Of a stretch of DNA of 27,561 bases, positions 1 to 8,260 are shown in pieces; within the stretch, counting starts at the first letter, position 1; the number at the start of each line of letters is the position of its first letter. This DNA comes from Pseudomonadota bacterium (GTDB taxonomy: Bacteria > Pseudomonadota > Gammaproteobacteria > Burkholderiales > Ferrovaceae). A program made the position numbers and the translations under genes. The stretch covers positions 1 to 27,561 of the forward strand of contig JAJZEL010000078.1 in the NCBI GenBank assembly GCA_021828575.1. The letters are read 5' to 3'. Under the pieces are notes generated by a model. It was not told where the DNA came from, did no database searches, and was given only the letters and a program-made list of their open reading frames with translations.

Positions 1-961
1 AACCATCAGCATGTCCAAATGCTCGTCGATCGTGTTGACCGTATAAGGCCTTGTCGGATTTGTGGATGAAGGCAGCACGTTCTTCAGACCCACCGCCCTG
101 ATGATGTCAGGCGCATGCCCCCCCCCCGGCCCCCTCGGTATGAAACGTATGGATCGTCCGTCCCTTGAAGGCCGCCAGGGTCGATTCCAGAAAACCGGAT
201 TCATTGAGGGTGTCCGTATGAATGGCGACCTGTACATCATGCCGATCGGCAACGGACAGGCAATTATCAATGGCTGCCGGCGTACTTCCCCAGTCTTCAT
301 GGAGTTTGAGCCCGATCACTCCGGCCTCGATCTGCTCAATGACCGGTTGCGGTACGGAGACGTTGCCTTTTCCCAGGAACCCGAAATTCATGGGAAAGGC
401 TTCAGCAGTCTGGAGCATGCTGTGAATATGCCAGGGCCCAGGCGTGCAGGTGGTTGCAAATGTCCCTGTGGCAGGGCCGGTTCCCCCTCCCAGCAAGGTC
501 GTCACTCCAGAGCTCAGGGCCTCTTCGATCTGCTGAGGGCAGATGAAATGAATGTGGCTGTCGATGCCACCCGCAGTCACCAGCAATCCTTCCCCTGCGA
601 TGATTTCCGTGGCAGCCCCAATGGGAATCGTCACGCCTGGTTGTATGTCAGGATTTCCCGCTTTGCCTATGCCCCAAATTTTCCCTGCCTTGATGCCCAG
701 ATCAGCCTTGATGATCCCGGTGTTGGGATCCATGATCACCGCATTGGTGATGACGGTATCGGCCACTTCTGCCGCATTCAGTTGCGATTGTCCCATGCCG
801 TCACGAATGACCTTTCCGCCACCAAATTTGACCTCCTCACCGTAAACGGTGCGATCCTCTTCTATTTCGATCCAGAGTTCGGTATCGGCCAGACGCAGCC
901 GATCACCCACCGTCGGACCAAACATCTCCGCATAGGAACGACGGTCCATTGTATTGGCCAT
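1..961 (-). pseudogene. ureC: Urease alpha subunit UreC, 3' end outside window, frameshifted in a G tract
   Basis: Catalytic subunit of the cytoplasmic nickel urease, which hydrolyses urea to ammonia and carbamate. Residues 1-281 read cleanly from the ATG at 961. Nickel-site residues are visible: H136 and H138 in GGIDSHIHF, K219 (the lysine that is carbamylated in the family) and H221 in GLKLHEDW, H248 in AIHTD, H274 in FHTEGAGGG. At 118-127 the plus strand has ten C residues. Family sequence requires nine (Gly-Gly-Gly then HAPD). The extra base sends the frame to a stop at 107-109. In the shifted frame the coding sequence resumes perfectly (HAPDIIRAVG, then NVLPSSTNPTRPYTVNTIDE) and runs to the window edge. 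So this is a single +1 indel in an otherwise intact gene: a real mutation, a phase-variable tract or a homopolymer sequencing error. Last visible gene of the urt-fmd-ami-ure operon, 5 bp after ureJ. Confidence 0.93.
118..127. repeat. C10/G10 homopolymer causing the ureC frameshift
   Basis: Ten consecutive C on the plus strand (G10 in the ureC coding strand), followed after GG by another C5. Nine G would keep the conserved GAGGGHAPD reading frame of UreC. Tracts of this length are prone to slippage in cells and to miscounting by several sequencing chemistries. Confidence 0.9.
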
Positions 962-966
962 GAGAC

Positions 967-1557
967 TCACCCCCCCATGCCAACCCAGGCAAAAGCAAAC
1001 ACCCCCAGGCCTACCCAACGGGTTCTTGTTTCAGATCGCCGAACCCACTGACCCAGTAACACACCAAAACATAGCAAAAACCCTGTGGCCAAAAGGAATC
1101 CTGAAAAATAGCTCGACGGGCTTGTCCTCAGCGGAATTTCGAGACCATGGGCCAGTCCATGCCACAAAGCAAAGCTCGTTGCCACACAGACACGCACTAA
1201 CATGGGGAATGGCTTTGCCCACAAAAGGAGCGTACCCGTTGCCAGCACGCTGGCCATCAAGGTGGATTCCACGCCATCAGGCGCCATCCCCAATACGCCC
1301 ATGCTTGCTCCCATCAGCATTCCTGACAGAAAAGCCATCAGAACTCCAATACGCTGACGAACGGAAGCGGCCAGTGAAGCCCAGATACCCATGGAAGTCA
1401 TGCCAACCACATGGTCCAGGCCCGTGAAAGGATGCGCCAACCCTTCCAGAAATCCGCCACCCCCGTGACCCGGGTGAGCAAAAGCAAAACCCGGAAGCAA
1501 CGAAATCACGGCACAAACCGTGGCGTACATGATTTTCCGTTCATGGTCCTGTTTCAT
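967..1557 (-). CDS. ureJ: HupE/UreJ family membrane protein
   Basis: Predicted 196-residue inner-membrane protein of the HupE/UreJ family, thought to move nickel (or cobalt) for hydrogenase or urease maturation. It has an N-terminal signal-like hydrophobic segment ending in FAFAHPGHG, then the family hallmark HPFTGLDHVVGM with histidines and an aspartate that can bind metal. Several further hydrophobic segments follow, plus a second His-containing helix (FALWHGLAHGLE). The ATG at 1557 overlaps the ureB stop (ATGA) and has a GGGGG ribosome site, so it is translationally coupled. Its place between ureB and ureC is a known variant of the urease operon. Transport of nickel is family knowledge; nothing here fixes the metal. 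Confidence 0.88.
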   Translation of the reverse strand: MKQDHERKIMYATVCAVISLLPGFAFAHPGHGGGGFLEGLAHPFTGLDHVVGMTSMGIWASLAASVRQRIGVLMAFLSGMLMGASMGVLGMAPDGVESTLMASVLATGTLLLWAKPFPMLVRVCVATSFALWHGLAHGLEIPLRTSPSSYFSGFLLATGFLLCFGVLLGQWVRRSETRTRWVGLGVFAFAWVGMGG

Positions 1558-1859
1558 AATGCCCCCTGAATTTTCCCCTGAAATCCGAATACCCTCCGGC
1601 TGCCGCCAAAGGCCACTAATTCCACCACGCGCTCCTGGCCAGGCTCAAAACGCACGGCCGTTCCCGCTGCAATGTTCAATCGCATGCCTCTGGCTTTTTC
1701 ACGATCAAAATACAAAGCGTCATTGACCTCATGAAAATGGTAGTGAGAGCCTACCTGTACGGGTCGATCGCCGCGATTGGCCACTGTCAGGACAACCGTT
1801 TCGCGATTGGCATTCAAAACAATGCCTGCATCCTGCAACATCCATTCGCCCGGTATCAT
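1554..1859 (-). CDS. ureB: Urease beta subunit UreB
   Basis: Small structural subunit of urease, 101 residues, the usual length for separate UreB chains. It begins MIPGEW, close to the family start, and contains the conserved segment VGSHYHFHEVNDALYFDR and a C-terminal VVELVAFGGSRRVFGF stretch. It packs with UreA and UreC to form the (alpha-beta-gamma)3 enzyme. AGGGGA lies just ahead of the start. It begins 8 bp after ureA and overlaps ureJ by 4 bp. No lesion seen. Confidence 0.96.
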   Translation of the reverse strand: MIPGEWMLQDAGIVLNANRETVVLTVANRGDRPVQVGSHYHFHEVNDALYFDREKARGMRLNIAAGTAVRFEPGQERVVELVAFGGSRRVFGFQGKIQGAL

Positions 1860-1867
1860 CTTGTCCC

Positions 1868-2170
1868 CTATACGATAGGTTGATGGACGGTCACCAGTTT
1901 CGTGCCGTCCGGGAACGTGGCTTCGATCTGAACATCCGGAATCATTTCCGGAACACCTTCCATGACATCCTCACGACCCAGTAACTGGGCTCCGTAACTC
2001 ATCAACTCAGCCACCGTTTTCCCATCTCTCGCCCCTTCCATGAGAGCTGCCGTAATATAGGCCACCGCCTCCGGATAATTCAGTTTCAAACCACGAGCCC
2101 TGCGCCTTTCAGCCACCAGGGCAGCAGTGAATAACAACAATTTGTCTTTTTCACGAGGCGTCAGATCCAT
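1868..2170 (-). CDS. ureA: Urease gamma subunit UreA
   Basis: Smallest urease subunit, 100 residues, the family's exact length. It begins MDLTPREKDKLLLFTAALVA and carries LNYPEAVAYI, a central VAELMSYG and the C-terminal ATFPDGTKLVTVHQPI typical of UreA. Starts 6 bp after the ureD stop; GGAG is about 13 bases upstream, somewhat far. Intact. Confidence 0.97.
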   Translation of the reverse strand: MDLTPREKDKLLLFTAALVAERRRARGLKLNYPEAVAYITAALMEGARDGKTVAELMSYGAQLLGREDVMEGVPEMIPDVQIEATFPDGTKLVTVHQPIV

Positions 2171-2176
2171 AACCGT

Positions 2177-3013
2177 TCATGTTCTCCAGATACGCGGCCT
2201 TTCCACTGAACGACCCAGCAATTGGGGTCTCAAAACGCGCCAAATCTCGGTGAACCACGATTTTGCCGTGACTGATGAGTCACCCAGAATACGAGCAATA
2301 AACATGCCATCCACCAATGTAATCCCTGCCTGTGCAGCGTCACCCACAGGAATCTTTCGGCAGGTGTCCACCGCACTTTTTTTCAATGTCTCCGCACAAG
2401 CCACCAGGGTTCCTGTCACCGTATGTCCCGATAAGCCAGTCAAACTTTTCATGACGGGCTCCTGTGCGTCGAAACGCGCACGATCCAAAAGCACCACACG
2501 CCCATCGCGGGAAATTTTCAGAGAAGAACGAACTTGGCCACGAGTAAAAGACTCCCCGGAATGATGCCGACCGAAGCAAAATACATCCCATCCAATCATG
2601 GCAGCCCCTGATTCAAGCTCGATTTCCGTGGTCATATCAGCCCAGCATCGGTCAAAAAAAATCGTTTCCTGCGGAAACCATTCGAGCACCGCCCGAGAGC
2701 CGACGTGCAGTTGAACCGTCTGGTACGCCGGCCGGCAGTCGTTGCGATACCATTTGCTTGCCCCTGGATTGGTGAACAATACGTGTGCCTTTTCTTCCAG
2801 GCGGACACGAAACCGGAGATTGTCACCTCCCACGATTCCCCCTGGAGGATGCAGCAGCAACGTGTGACACACCTCCCGTCCTTCGGGGTACAGGGCTTTC
2901 TGTACCCTGAGAGGCCCCTCGTGTGATTTGTGACGGAGCACGGTACCCCAATCCGTTCTGTCGTATTTCAAGGAGAGGCTGGCATGCCACTCCTCGTTTG
3001 TAGCGTTATGCAT
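2177..3013 (-). CDS. ureD: Urease accessory protein UreD (UreH)
   Basis: Chaperone of 278 residues that binds apo-urease and recruits UreF and UreG for nickel delivery. Recognisable family segments are LLLHPPGGIVGGDNLRF, LFTNPGASKWYR, LEWFPQETIFFD and GWDVFCFGRHHSGE. The start at 3013 lies 3 bp after the amiE stop, so amidase and urease genes are one transcription unit. UreE, UreF and UreG are not in the window; they would be expected beyond position 1, downstream of ureC. Confidence 0.95.
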   Translation of the reverse strand: MHNATNEEWHASLSLKYDRTDWGTVLRHKSHEGPLRVQKALYPEGREVCHTLLLHPPGGIVGGDNLRFRVRLEEKAHVLFTNPGASKWYRNDCRPAYQTVQLHVGSRAVLEWFPQETIFFDRCWADMTTEIELESGAAMIGWDVFCFGRHHSGESFTRGQVRSSLKISRDGRVVLLDRARFDAQEPVMKSLTGLSGHTVTGTLVACAETLKKSAVDTCRKIPVGDAAQAGITLVDGMFIARILGDSSVTAKSWFTEIWRVLRPQLLGRSVERPRIWRT

Positions 3014-3016
3014 GAA

Positions 3017-4051
3017 TTACCCAAAAGCACCAGGACGAGGGATGCCAGGAACAGGGCACTCCTCTGTACCCACCATGCTACGAGTCAGGGACTCCACTTT
3101 TCGCCGCGCCTCTTCCGGATCATTGACCCACTGTTTGTAGAAATCGTATGGACAAGTGGCGATCCCGGACTGTTCCTGACCTGAGTTGATGAGGCCTGTG
3201 TAACCTCTATGAAGGAGTTTGAACAAATGGTTCTGTGATTGCCCATGACGTCGAAAATCCCGTATCAGTTGTTTTGAAAGGGCTGCGTACTGAACTCCAT
3301 TTTCTTCTTCGCCGCATTCCCCCAACGTACGACCATCAAAACCGATGATGGCTGAATGACCAAAGTAGGAATAAACGCCATCAAATCCGGAGGCATTGGC
3401 AACCGCCACATAAGTGTTGTTGGCAAACGCCATGGCTTTGGACACGATGATCTGCTGTTCTTTGGCCGGATACATGTACCCTTGGCAACGCACGATCAGT
3501 TCAGCCCCTTTCATGGCGCAGTCCCGCCATATTTCGGGGTAATTCCCATCGTCACATATGATCAGGCTGATTTTCAGTCCTTTCGGCCCCTCCGAGACAT
3601 AAGTCTGGTCGCCAGGATACCAACCCTCGATGGGCGTCCATGGCATGATCTTCCGGTACTTCTGGACGATGTCCCCTCGATTGTTCATGAGGACGAGGGT
3701 GTTGTAAGGCGCTTTTCGTGGATGCTGTTCGTGCCGTTCTCCGGTCAGGGAAAACACGCCCCAGACATTGGCCTTGCGACAGGCCTCAGCAAAGACTTCC
3801 GTTTCTTCACCTGGAATGACGGACGCCGTGTCATACATTTCATGAGGGTCATACATGATGCCGTGAGTGCTGTACTCGGGAAAAATCACCAGATCCATTC
3901 CCGGCAACCCGGTCTTCATGCCCACCACCATGCGCCCAATGGCGCGGGCATTCTCGATCACCTCGGCTTTTGTGTGAAGCCTTGGCATTCTGTAGTTCAC
4001 TACCGCCACACCCACCGTGTCATGACTGCTTGAAATGTCGCCGTGTATCAT
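3017..4051 (-). CDS. amiE: Aliphatic amidase AmiE
   Basis: Cytoplasmic nitrilase-superfamily enzyme that hydrolyses short aliphatic amides such as acetamide to the acid and ammonia. At 344 residues it matches Pseudomonas AmiE in length and reads almost identically to it at the start (MIHGDISSSHDTVGVAVVNY). The catalytic set is in register with AmiE numbering: E59 (FPEYS), K134 (QKYRKI), E142 (PIEGW) and C166 (IICDDGNYPE). It ends inside the usual C-terminal extension (EECPVPGIPRP). AAGGACAGGG precedes the start. Located between fmdB and ureD with gaps of 21 and 3 bp. AmiF-type formamidases are close relatives, but the sequence follows AmiE more closely. Confidence 0.95.
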   Translation of the reverse strand: MIHGDISSSHDTVGVAVVNYRMPRLHTKAEVIENARAIGRMVVGMKTGLPGMDLVIFPEYSTHGIMYDPHEMYDTASVIPGEETEVFAEACRKANVWGVFSLTGERHEQHPRKAPYNTLVLMNNRGDIVQKYRKIMPWTPIEGWYPGDQTYVSEGPKGLKISLIICDDGNYPEIWRDCAMKGAELIVRCQGYMYPAKEQQIIVSKAMAFANNTYVAVANASGFDGVYSYFGHSAIIGFDGRTLGECGEEENGVQYAALSKQLIRDFRRHGQSQNHLFKLLHRGYTGLINSGQEQSGIATCPYDFYKQWVNDPEEARRKVESLTRSMVGTEECPVPGIPRPGAFG

Positions 4052-4072
4052 GGCCCTGTCCTTGTTCCCGGT

Positions 4073-4387
4073 TCAATGGCTGATCATCCATGGACGTTTA
4101 TGGGAAAATCCTTTCGGGGTTTTGAGTTCAGGTTCTCTGCCGCTGCAACAGGAACAGCCCCGCCCATGCAGTACGTGCTTATGGGTGGGTTCATGTGCGG
4201 ATTTCTCATTGACCGCCATGGCTTTCCGGCGGTAATCCGCTCCGTCAAAAACATTGGGAGCTGCCACAACCCTTCGCCTTGACAATGATCCGCAAGATGA
4301 ACAACACTGCTCCGAATCACGGGCGCTGATACGCAACAGACGGTCAAAAGGTCCGCAGTTCGGACACACAAAATCGTAAGTGGGCAT
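4073..4387 (-). CDS. fmdB: FmdB-family zinc ribbon protein
   Basis: Short protein of 104 residues with an N-terminal zinc ribbon: MPTYDFVCPNCG, with CxxC pairs at C8/C11 and C29/C32, followed by a polar tail ending with a second Cys cluster (GRGCSCCSG). FmdB of Methylophilus was proposed to regulate formamidase and amide transport genes; the molecular role of the family remains unclear. The ATG at 4387 lies 2 bp after the fmdA stop, favouring it over the TTG six bases upstream. Its tight link to fmdA supports a role with formamidase, perhaps in metal supply or expression (inference). Confidence 0.88.
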   Translation of the reverse strand: MPTYDFVCPNCGPFDRLLRISARDSEQCCSSCGSLSRRRVVAAPNVFDGADYRRKAMAVNEKSAHEPTHKHVLHGRGCSCCSGREPELKTPKGFSHKRPWMISH

Positions 4388-4389
4388 GT

Positions 4390-5622
4390 TCAAGCCTTGT
4401 CATAGGCTATGGGCATGCTGGGACCGCCTTTTATGAACGCCGTGGGGCCTGAAGCATTGGGATGGATATCAAACTCGAAGATCTCTGTCGGCAACCATAA
4501 GGTTGCGCAGGAGTTGGGAATATCCACAACGCCGCTGATATGACCCTGAACAGGCGCAGTGCCCAAAATGGAGTAGGCTTGTGACCGGGAGTACCCGAAT
4601 TTCGTCAGATATTCGATGGCATTGAGGCAAGCCTGCTGGTAAGCCACGTTCACATCCAGGTAATGCTGTTTTCCCGCATCATCCACCGAGATACCCTCAA
4701 AGATCAGGTAGTCCTGATAGTGGGGCGTGATCGGGCTGGGCCTGAAAATGGGGTTCTTGATACCATATTTCGCCATGCCGTCCTTGATGATCCCGACTTT
4801 CATATGCACCCACCCGGCCATTTCGATGGCGCCACAAAAAGTGATTTCGCCATCCCCCTGACTGAAGTGCAGATCTCCTACCGATAGCCCCCCTCCCTTC
4901 ACGTACACGGGAAAGTAGATTTTTGATCCTCGCGACAAATCCTTGATGTCGCAGTTTCCTCCGTGCTCACGTGGGGGGACGGTACGGGCACCTGCCATGG
5001 CCGCTTTTTCCTTGTCCTTTCCTTTCAGCTTTCCCATATGCGCTGTGGATGGAAACGGGGGGTTGGCCAATGGGGGAACACGCAGTGGGTTGGTGTCGAT
5101 CAAGGCTTGTTCTCTGCTATTCCATTGATCCAGAAGGGCATGGCTTGGCAAGCATCCAATCAGTCCCGGATGAATCAGTCCGGCGTAACTTACCCCGGGC
5201 ACATGGCGACTCCTGGTGAACATGCCCTGAATGTCCCAGATCGACTTTTGCGCATTGGGAAAGTGCTCTGTCAAAAAACCGCCACCGTTCTGCTTTGAAA
5301 AAAACCCGTTGAACCCCCAAAGACTATCGCTTTTTGCTCCAATATCAAGCAGGTCAACCACCAGCAAGTCACCCGGTTCGGCACCGCGAACACCCACCGG
5401 GCCGGACAGGAAATGCACGATGGACAAATCAATGTCGCGCACATCCTCGGCGCTGTCATCATTCTTGATGAATCCGCCCGTCCAGTCATAAGTCTCCAGA
5501 ATGAAGTCATCCCCTGGACCTACCCAGCACGCCATGGGGATGTCAGGATGCCAGCGGTTGTGAATCATCTCGTTTACATAGGGAGAGTCGTTGAGATTCA
5601 CCTTGATGAGGGTATCGGTCAT
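4390..5622 (-). CDS. fmdA: Formamidase FmdA (acetamidase/formamidase family)
   Basis: Cytoplasmic enzyme that splits formamide to formate and ammonia; zinc-dependent acetamidase/formamidase family. The chosen start is the ATG at 5622 with AGGAG ahead of it, giving 410 residues, typical for FmdA. Recognisable segments include NRWHPDIP, GPGDDFILETYDWTGG, EPGDLLVVDLLDIG, HPGLIGCLPSHALL, ANPPFPSTAHMG, VPPREHGGNCDIKDLSRG and SVGDLHFSQGDGEITFCGAIE, the last three holding the likely metal-binding and catalytic residues. It lies 19 bp after urtE and immediately before fmdB. Confidence 0.95.
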   Translation of the reverse strand: MTDTLIKVNLNDSPYVNEMIHNRWHPDIPMACWVGPGDDFILETYDWTGGFIKNDDSAEDVRDIDLSIVHFLSGPVGVRGAEPGDLLVVDLLDIGAKSDSLWGFNGFFSKQNGGGFLTEHFPNAQKSIWDIQGMFTRSRHVPGVSYAGLIHPGLIGCLPSHALLDQWNSREQALIDTNPLRVPPLANPPFPSTAHMGKLKGKDKEKAAMAGARTVPPREHGGNCDIKDLSRGSKIYFPVYVKGGGLSVGDLHFSQGDGEITFCGAIEMAGWVHMKVGIIKDGMAKYGIKNPIFRPSPITPHYQDYLIFEGISVDDAGKQHYLDVNVAYQQACLNAIEYLTKFGYSRSQAYSILGTAPVQGHISGVVDIPNSCATLWLPTEIFEFDIHPNASGPTAFIKGGPSMPIAYDKA

Positions 5623-5641
5623 TATGAACTCCTGAATTGGA

Positions 5642-6346
5642 TTAAACGGACAAATACTTGCTGATGATGCTTTCATCCACGTTGGCCCTGACATCCTGGT
5701 AGACGAATCTTCCCTTATCGATCACGAAGAAGCGGTCTGCGATCTCCATGGTGAAACTCAGGACCTGCTCTGAAACAATGATGGTCAGACCTTTCAACTG
5801 TCTTATTTCCTTCAGGGTTTTTGCGATGTCCTTGATGATTGACGGTTGAATCCCCTCTGTCGGTTCGTCAAGCAAAAGGACTTTGGGTCCCGTCACCAGA
5901 GCCCGGGCTATGGCCAACTGCTGTTGCTGCCCCCCGGAAAGATTGCCTCCCTTGCGCGAGCGCATCTCATGAAGCACAGGAAACAGGGCATAAATATCAT
6001 CGGGCACCTGATTTCCCTGAAACCCTGAAGGAAGGCCGGTCTGGATGTTTTCCAATACCGTCATGTTCGAAAAAATCATCCTGCCCTGTGGCACATAGGC
6101 AATGCCGTTTCTCACCCGACTGAAAGGCTCCATGCCGTCAAGCGATCGCCCATCCACTTTCACTTCTCCGGACATGGCGGGAATGATCCCCATCAGGGTT
6201 TTGAAAAGGGTGGTTTTACCCATTCCGTTGCGACCCATCACCGCCACGATTTCCTGCCTTCCCACCTCCATCGAAATACCATTGATGACCTTGCTTTGTC
6301 CGTATCCCGCCTCCAGGCCACTGACGGAAAACATGGTGTTCGACAT
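5642..6346 (-). CDS. urtE: Urea/amide ABC transporter ATPase UrtE
   Basis: Second ATPase of the HAAT-type (LivF-like) urea importer, 234 residues. Walker A GRNGMGKT at 38-45, ABC signature LSGGQ at 136-140 and Walker B VLLLDEP at 156-162, followed by TEGIQPSII, a stretch typical of UrtE rather than amino-acid LivF proteins. It energises uptake with UrtD at the inner face of the membrane. GGGAG precedes the ATG at 6346, 15 bp after urtD. Confidence 0.94.
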   Translation of the reverse strand: MSNTMFSVSGLEAGYGQSKVINGISMEVGRQEIVAVMGRNGMGKTTLFKTLMGIIPAMSGEVKVDGRSLDGMEPFSRVRNGIAYVPQGRMIFSNMTVLENIQTGLPSGFQGNQVPDDIYALFPVLHEMRSRKGGNLSGGQQQQLAIARALVTGPKVLLLDEPTEGIQPSIIKDIAKTLKEIRQLKGLTIIVSEQVLSFTMEIADRFFVIDKGRFVYQDVRANVDESIISKYLSV

Positions 6347-6361
6347 GGCGCTCTCCCTGGC

Positions 6362-7102
6362 TCAATGGCCCAGATAAACTTCAATGACTTTGGGGTTTTC
6401 CTGCACAGCCTCCATGCTGCCTTCGGCCAGCAATTTCCCCTGGTGCAAGACAGTCACTTTATGTGCAATGCGCTTCACAAATTCCATGTCATGTTCAATC
6501 ACGATCAGTGACCTTCCTTTCGCGATCATGCTGAGCAGGCTGGCCGTTTTTTCACGTTCCACAACACTCATTCCCGCCACAGGCTCGTCGAGCATCAGCA
6601 ACGCCGGGTCCTGGATGAGCAACATGCCAATTTCAAGCCATTGCTTCTTTCCGTGGCTCAACAAACCTGACATCGTGTCAAGGTGTTCTTCAAGGAAAAT
6701 CATTTTTGCCGTGTCCATGATTTTCTGTTCAACCTCAGGAGTGCGCTTGAACAACAAAGACCCCAGGACGCTCCTTCCCTTCGGATAAGAAATTTCCAGA
6801 TTCTCCAGAACGGTCAGGTTTTCATAGATGGATGGGGTCTGAAATTTTCGCCCGACACCCAGTTGCACCAGCCGATATTCCGGCAATCGGGTCAGTTCAA
6901 CCCCCCTGAACTCAATGGACCCGGAAGTGGCTTTTGTTTTCCCGCAAATCAGATCAAGAACAGTGGTTTTTCCTGCCCCATTGGGCCCGATGATCACCCG
7001 AAGCTCATTTTCTTCGATGTATAAATTGAGACCATCCACGGCCTTGAATCCATCAAATGACACGGTCAGCCCTTCAATGGATAACGCGATCTTGTTTGGC
7101 AT
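6362..7102 (-). CDS. urtD: Urea/amide ABC transporter ATPase UrtD
   Basis: First ATPase (LivG-like) of the importer, 246 residues from the ATG at 7102. This start has GAGGG upstream and follows the urtC stop by 1 bp; an in-frame ATG at 7123 lacks a ribosome site. Walker A GPNGAGKTT at 39-47, degenerate signature LSHGKKQWLEIGM from 148 (the LSHG form is characteristic of UrtD), Walker B LLMLDEPVAGM from 168, and VIEHDMEFV with the switch histidine. The C-terminus NPKVIEVYLGH is typical. Confidence 0.94.
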   Translation of the reverse strand: MPNKIALSIEGLTVSFDGFKAVDGLNLYIEENELRVIIGPNGAGKTTVLDLICGKTKATSGSIEFRGVELTRLPEYRLVQLGVGRKFQTPSIYENLTVLENLEISYPKGRSVLGSLLFKRTPEVEQKIMDTAKMIFLEEHLDTMSGLLSHGKKQWLEIGMLLIQDPALLMLDEPVAGMSVVEREKTASLLSMIAKGRSLIVIEHDMEFVKRIAHKVTVLHQGKLLAEGSMEAVQENPKVIEVYLGH

Positions 7103-7103
7103 C

Positions 7104-8249
7104 TCACACCCTCGCATTTTCATTGAGTTGTTCGGGAATCCCTTTGCCGCCTTTCACCTTCATCATCCACCGACGTTGGCGTGGCTCAACATAAGTCTTG
7201 TACAAACCTGACAAGCCTTCAGGGAACATCATCACCACGCCCACAAACAGAAAGCCCATGAAAAATAACCATAACGTGGGAAACGTTTCCGAAAACGCCG
7301 TTTTCCCGTAATTCACCAAAAGCGCACCATAAACTGCTCCCACGAGAGACATCCGCCCTCCGACGGCCGCAAAAATCACCATCTCGATGGAAGGAACGAT
7401 GCCGATGATCGATGGAGACATGAAACCCACCTGAAGGGTGAACATGGCACCGCCCACAGAAGACACGACGGCGGCCAGGCAGAACACGAACACCTTGTAG
7501 CTGGACACATCGTAGCCAGAGAAACGCACCCGATCTTCCTTGTCTCTCAGGGCCAGCAGCAACCGCCCCAACTTTGTTGAAAGGACCACTTTTCCCAGAA
7601 TCACAGAAAGAATCAGCAACACCCCATTTACAAAGTAGAGGATGTACTTTGCTGAATCCGTGTTGATGTCCCATCCATGTAATGTCTTCAAATCCGTAAT
7701 GCCGTTGATGCCTCCGGTGAAACCCTGTTGCCCGACCACCAGAATGGTGACGATGGCGGCTATGGCCTGTGTGATGATGGAAAAGTAGACGCCACTGACC
7801 CGACGTTTGAACATGGATACCCCGATGACGTAGGCCGTCAAGGCGGGAATCACGACAATGGCGAATAACGTGAAGATAAAGCTGTGGAAAGGTTCCCAGA
7901 AAAGCGGCAATTGCGTCACCTGATTCCAGTCCATGAAATCAGGAATTCCCGGGGTGGTCTGATGAGCCGTGCTGACGGGATCCGATGCTTCAAGCTTGAG
8001 GAACATGGCCATGCAATAGCCGCCAATCCCGAAAAAAATGCCCTGGCCAAGACTCAGGATTCCTCCATACCCCCACAGCATGACCAACCCCACTGCGCAA
8101 TAGGCAAATGTCAGATATTTCCCCATCAGGTTAAGTCGAAAAATATCCAGCGCAAGAGGAAAAACAACAAGGATGATGACAGCCATCACCAGCAAATCCA
8201 CGAACCCTGGTTTACCCAGCACAGCTTTTCCAAACCCTTTCATGGCCAT
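7104..8249 (-). CDS. urtC: Urea/amide ABC transporter permease UrtC
   Basis: LivM-like inner-membrane permease of 381 residues with about ten hydrophobic segments and the conserved GYGGILSLGQGIFFGIGGYC motif near residue 60. The long polar loop naming SDPVSTAHQTTPGIPDFMDW is typical for UrtC. The C-terminal PEGLSGLYK region is also in register. Starts at the ATG at 8249 (AGGGG just ahead), 11 bp after urtB. It pairs with UrtB to form the channel. Confidence 0.94.
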   Translation of the reverse strand: MAMKGFGKAVLGKPGFVDLLVMAVIILVVFPLALDIFRLNLMGKYLTFAYCAVGLVMLWGYGGILSLGQGIFFGIGGYCMAMFLKLEASDPVSTAHQTTPGIPDFMDWNQVTQLPLFWEPFHSFIFTLFAIVVIPALTAYVIGVSMFKRRVSGVYFSIITQAIAAIVTILVVGQQGFTGGINGITDLKTLHGWDINTDSAKYILYFVNGVLLILSVILGKVVLSTKLGRLLLALRDKEDRVRFSGYDVSSYKVFVFCLAAVVSSVGGAMFTLQVGFMSPSIIGIVPSIEMVIFAAVGGRMSLVGAVYGALLVNYGKTAFSETFPTLWLFFMGFLFVGVVMMFPEGLSGLYKTYVEPRQRRWMMKVKGGKGIPEQLNENARV

Positions 8250-8260
8250 ATCCCCTTCGC

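Noticed and set aside
62..1051. Plus-strand frame of 329 codons
   Set aside because: Antisense to ureC; it is open only as a by-product of UreC coding.
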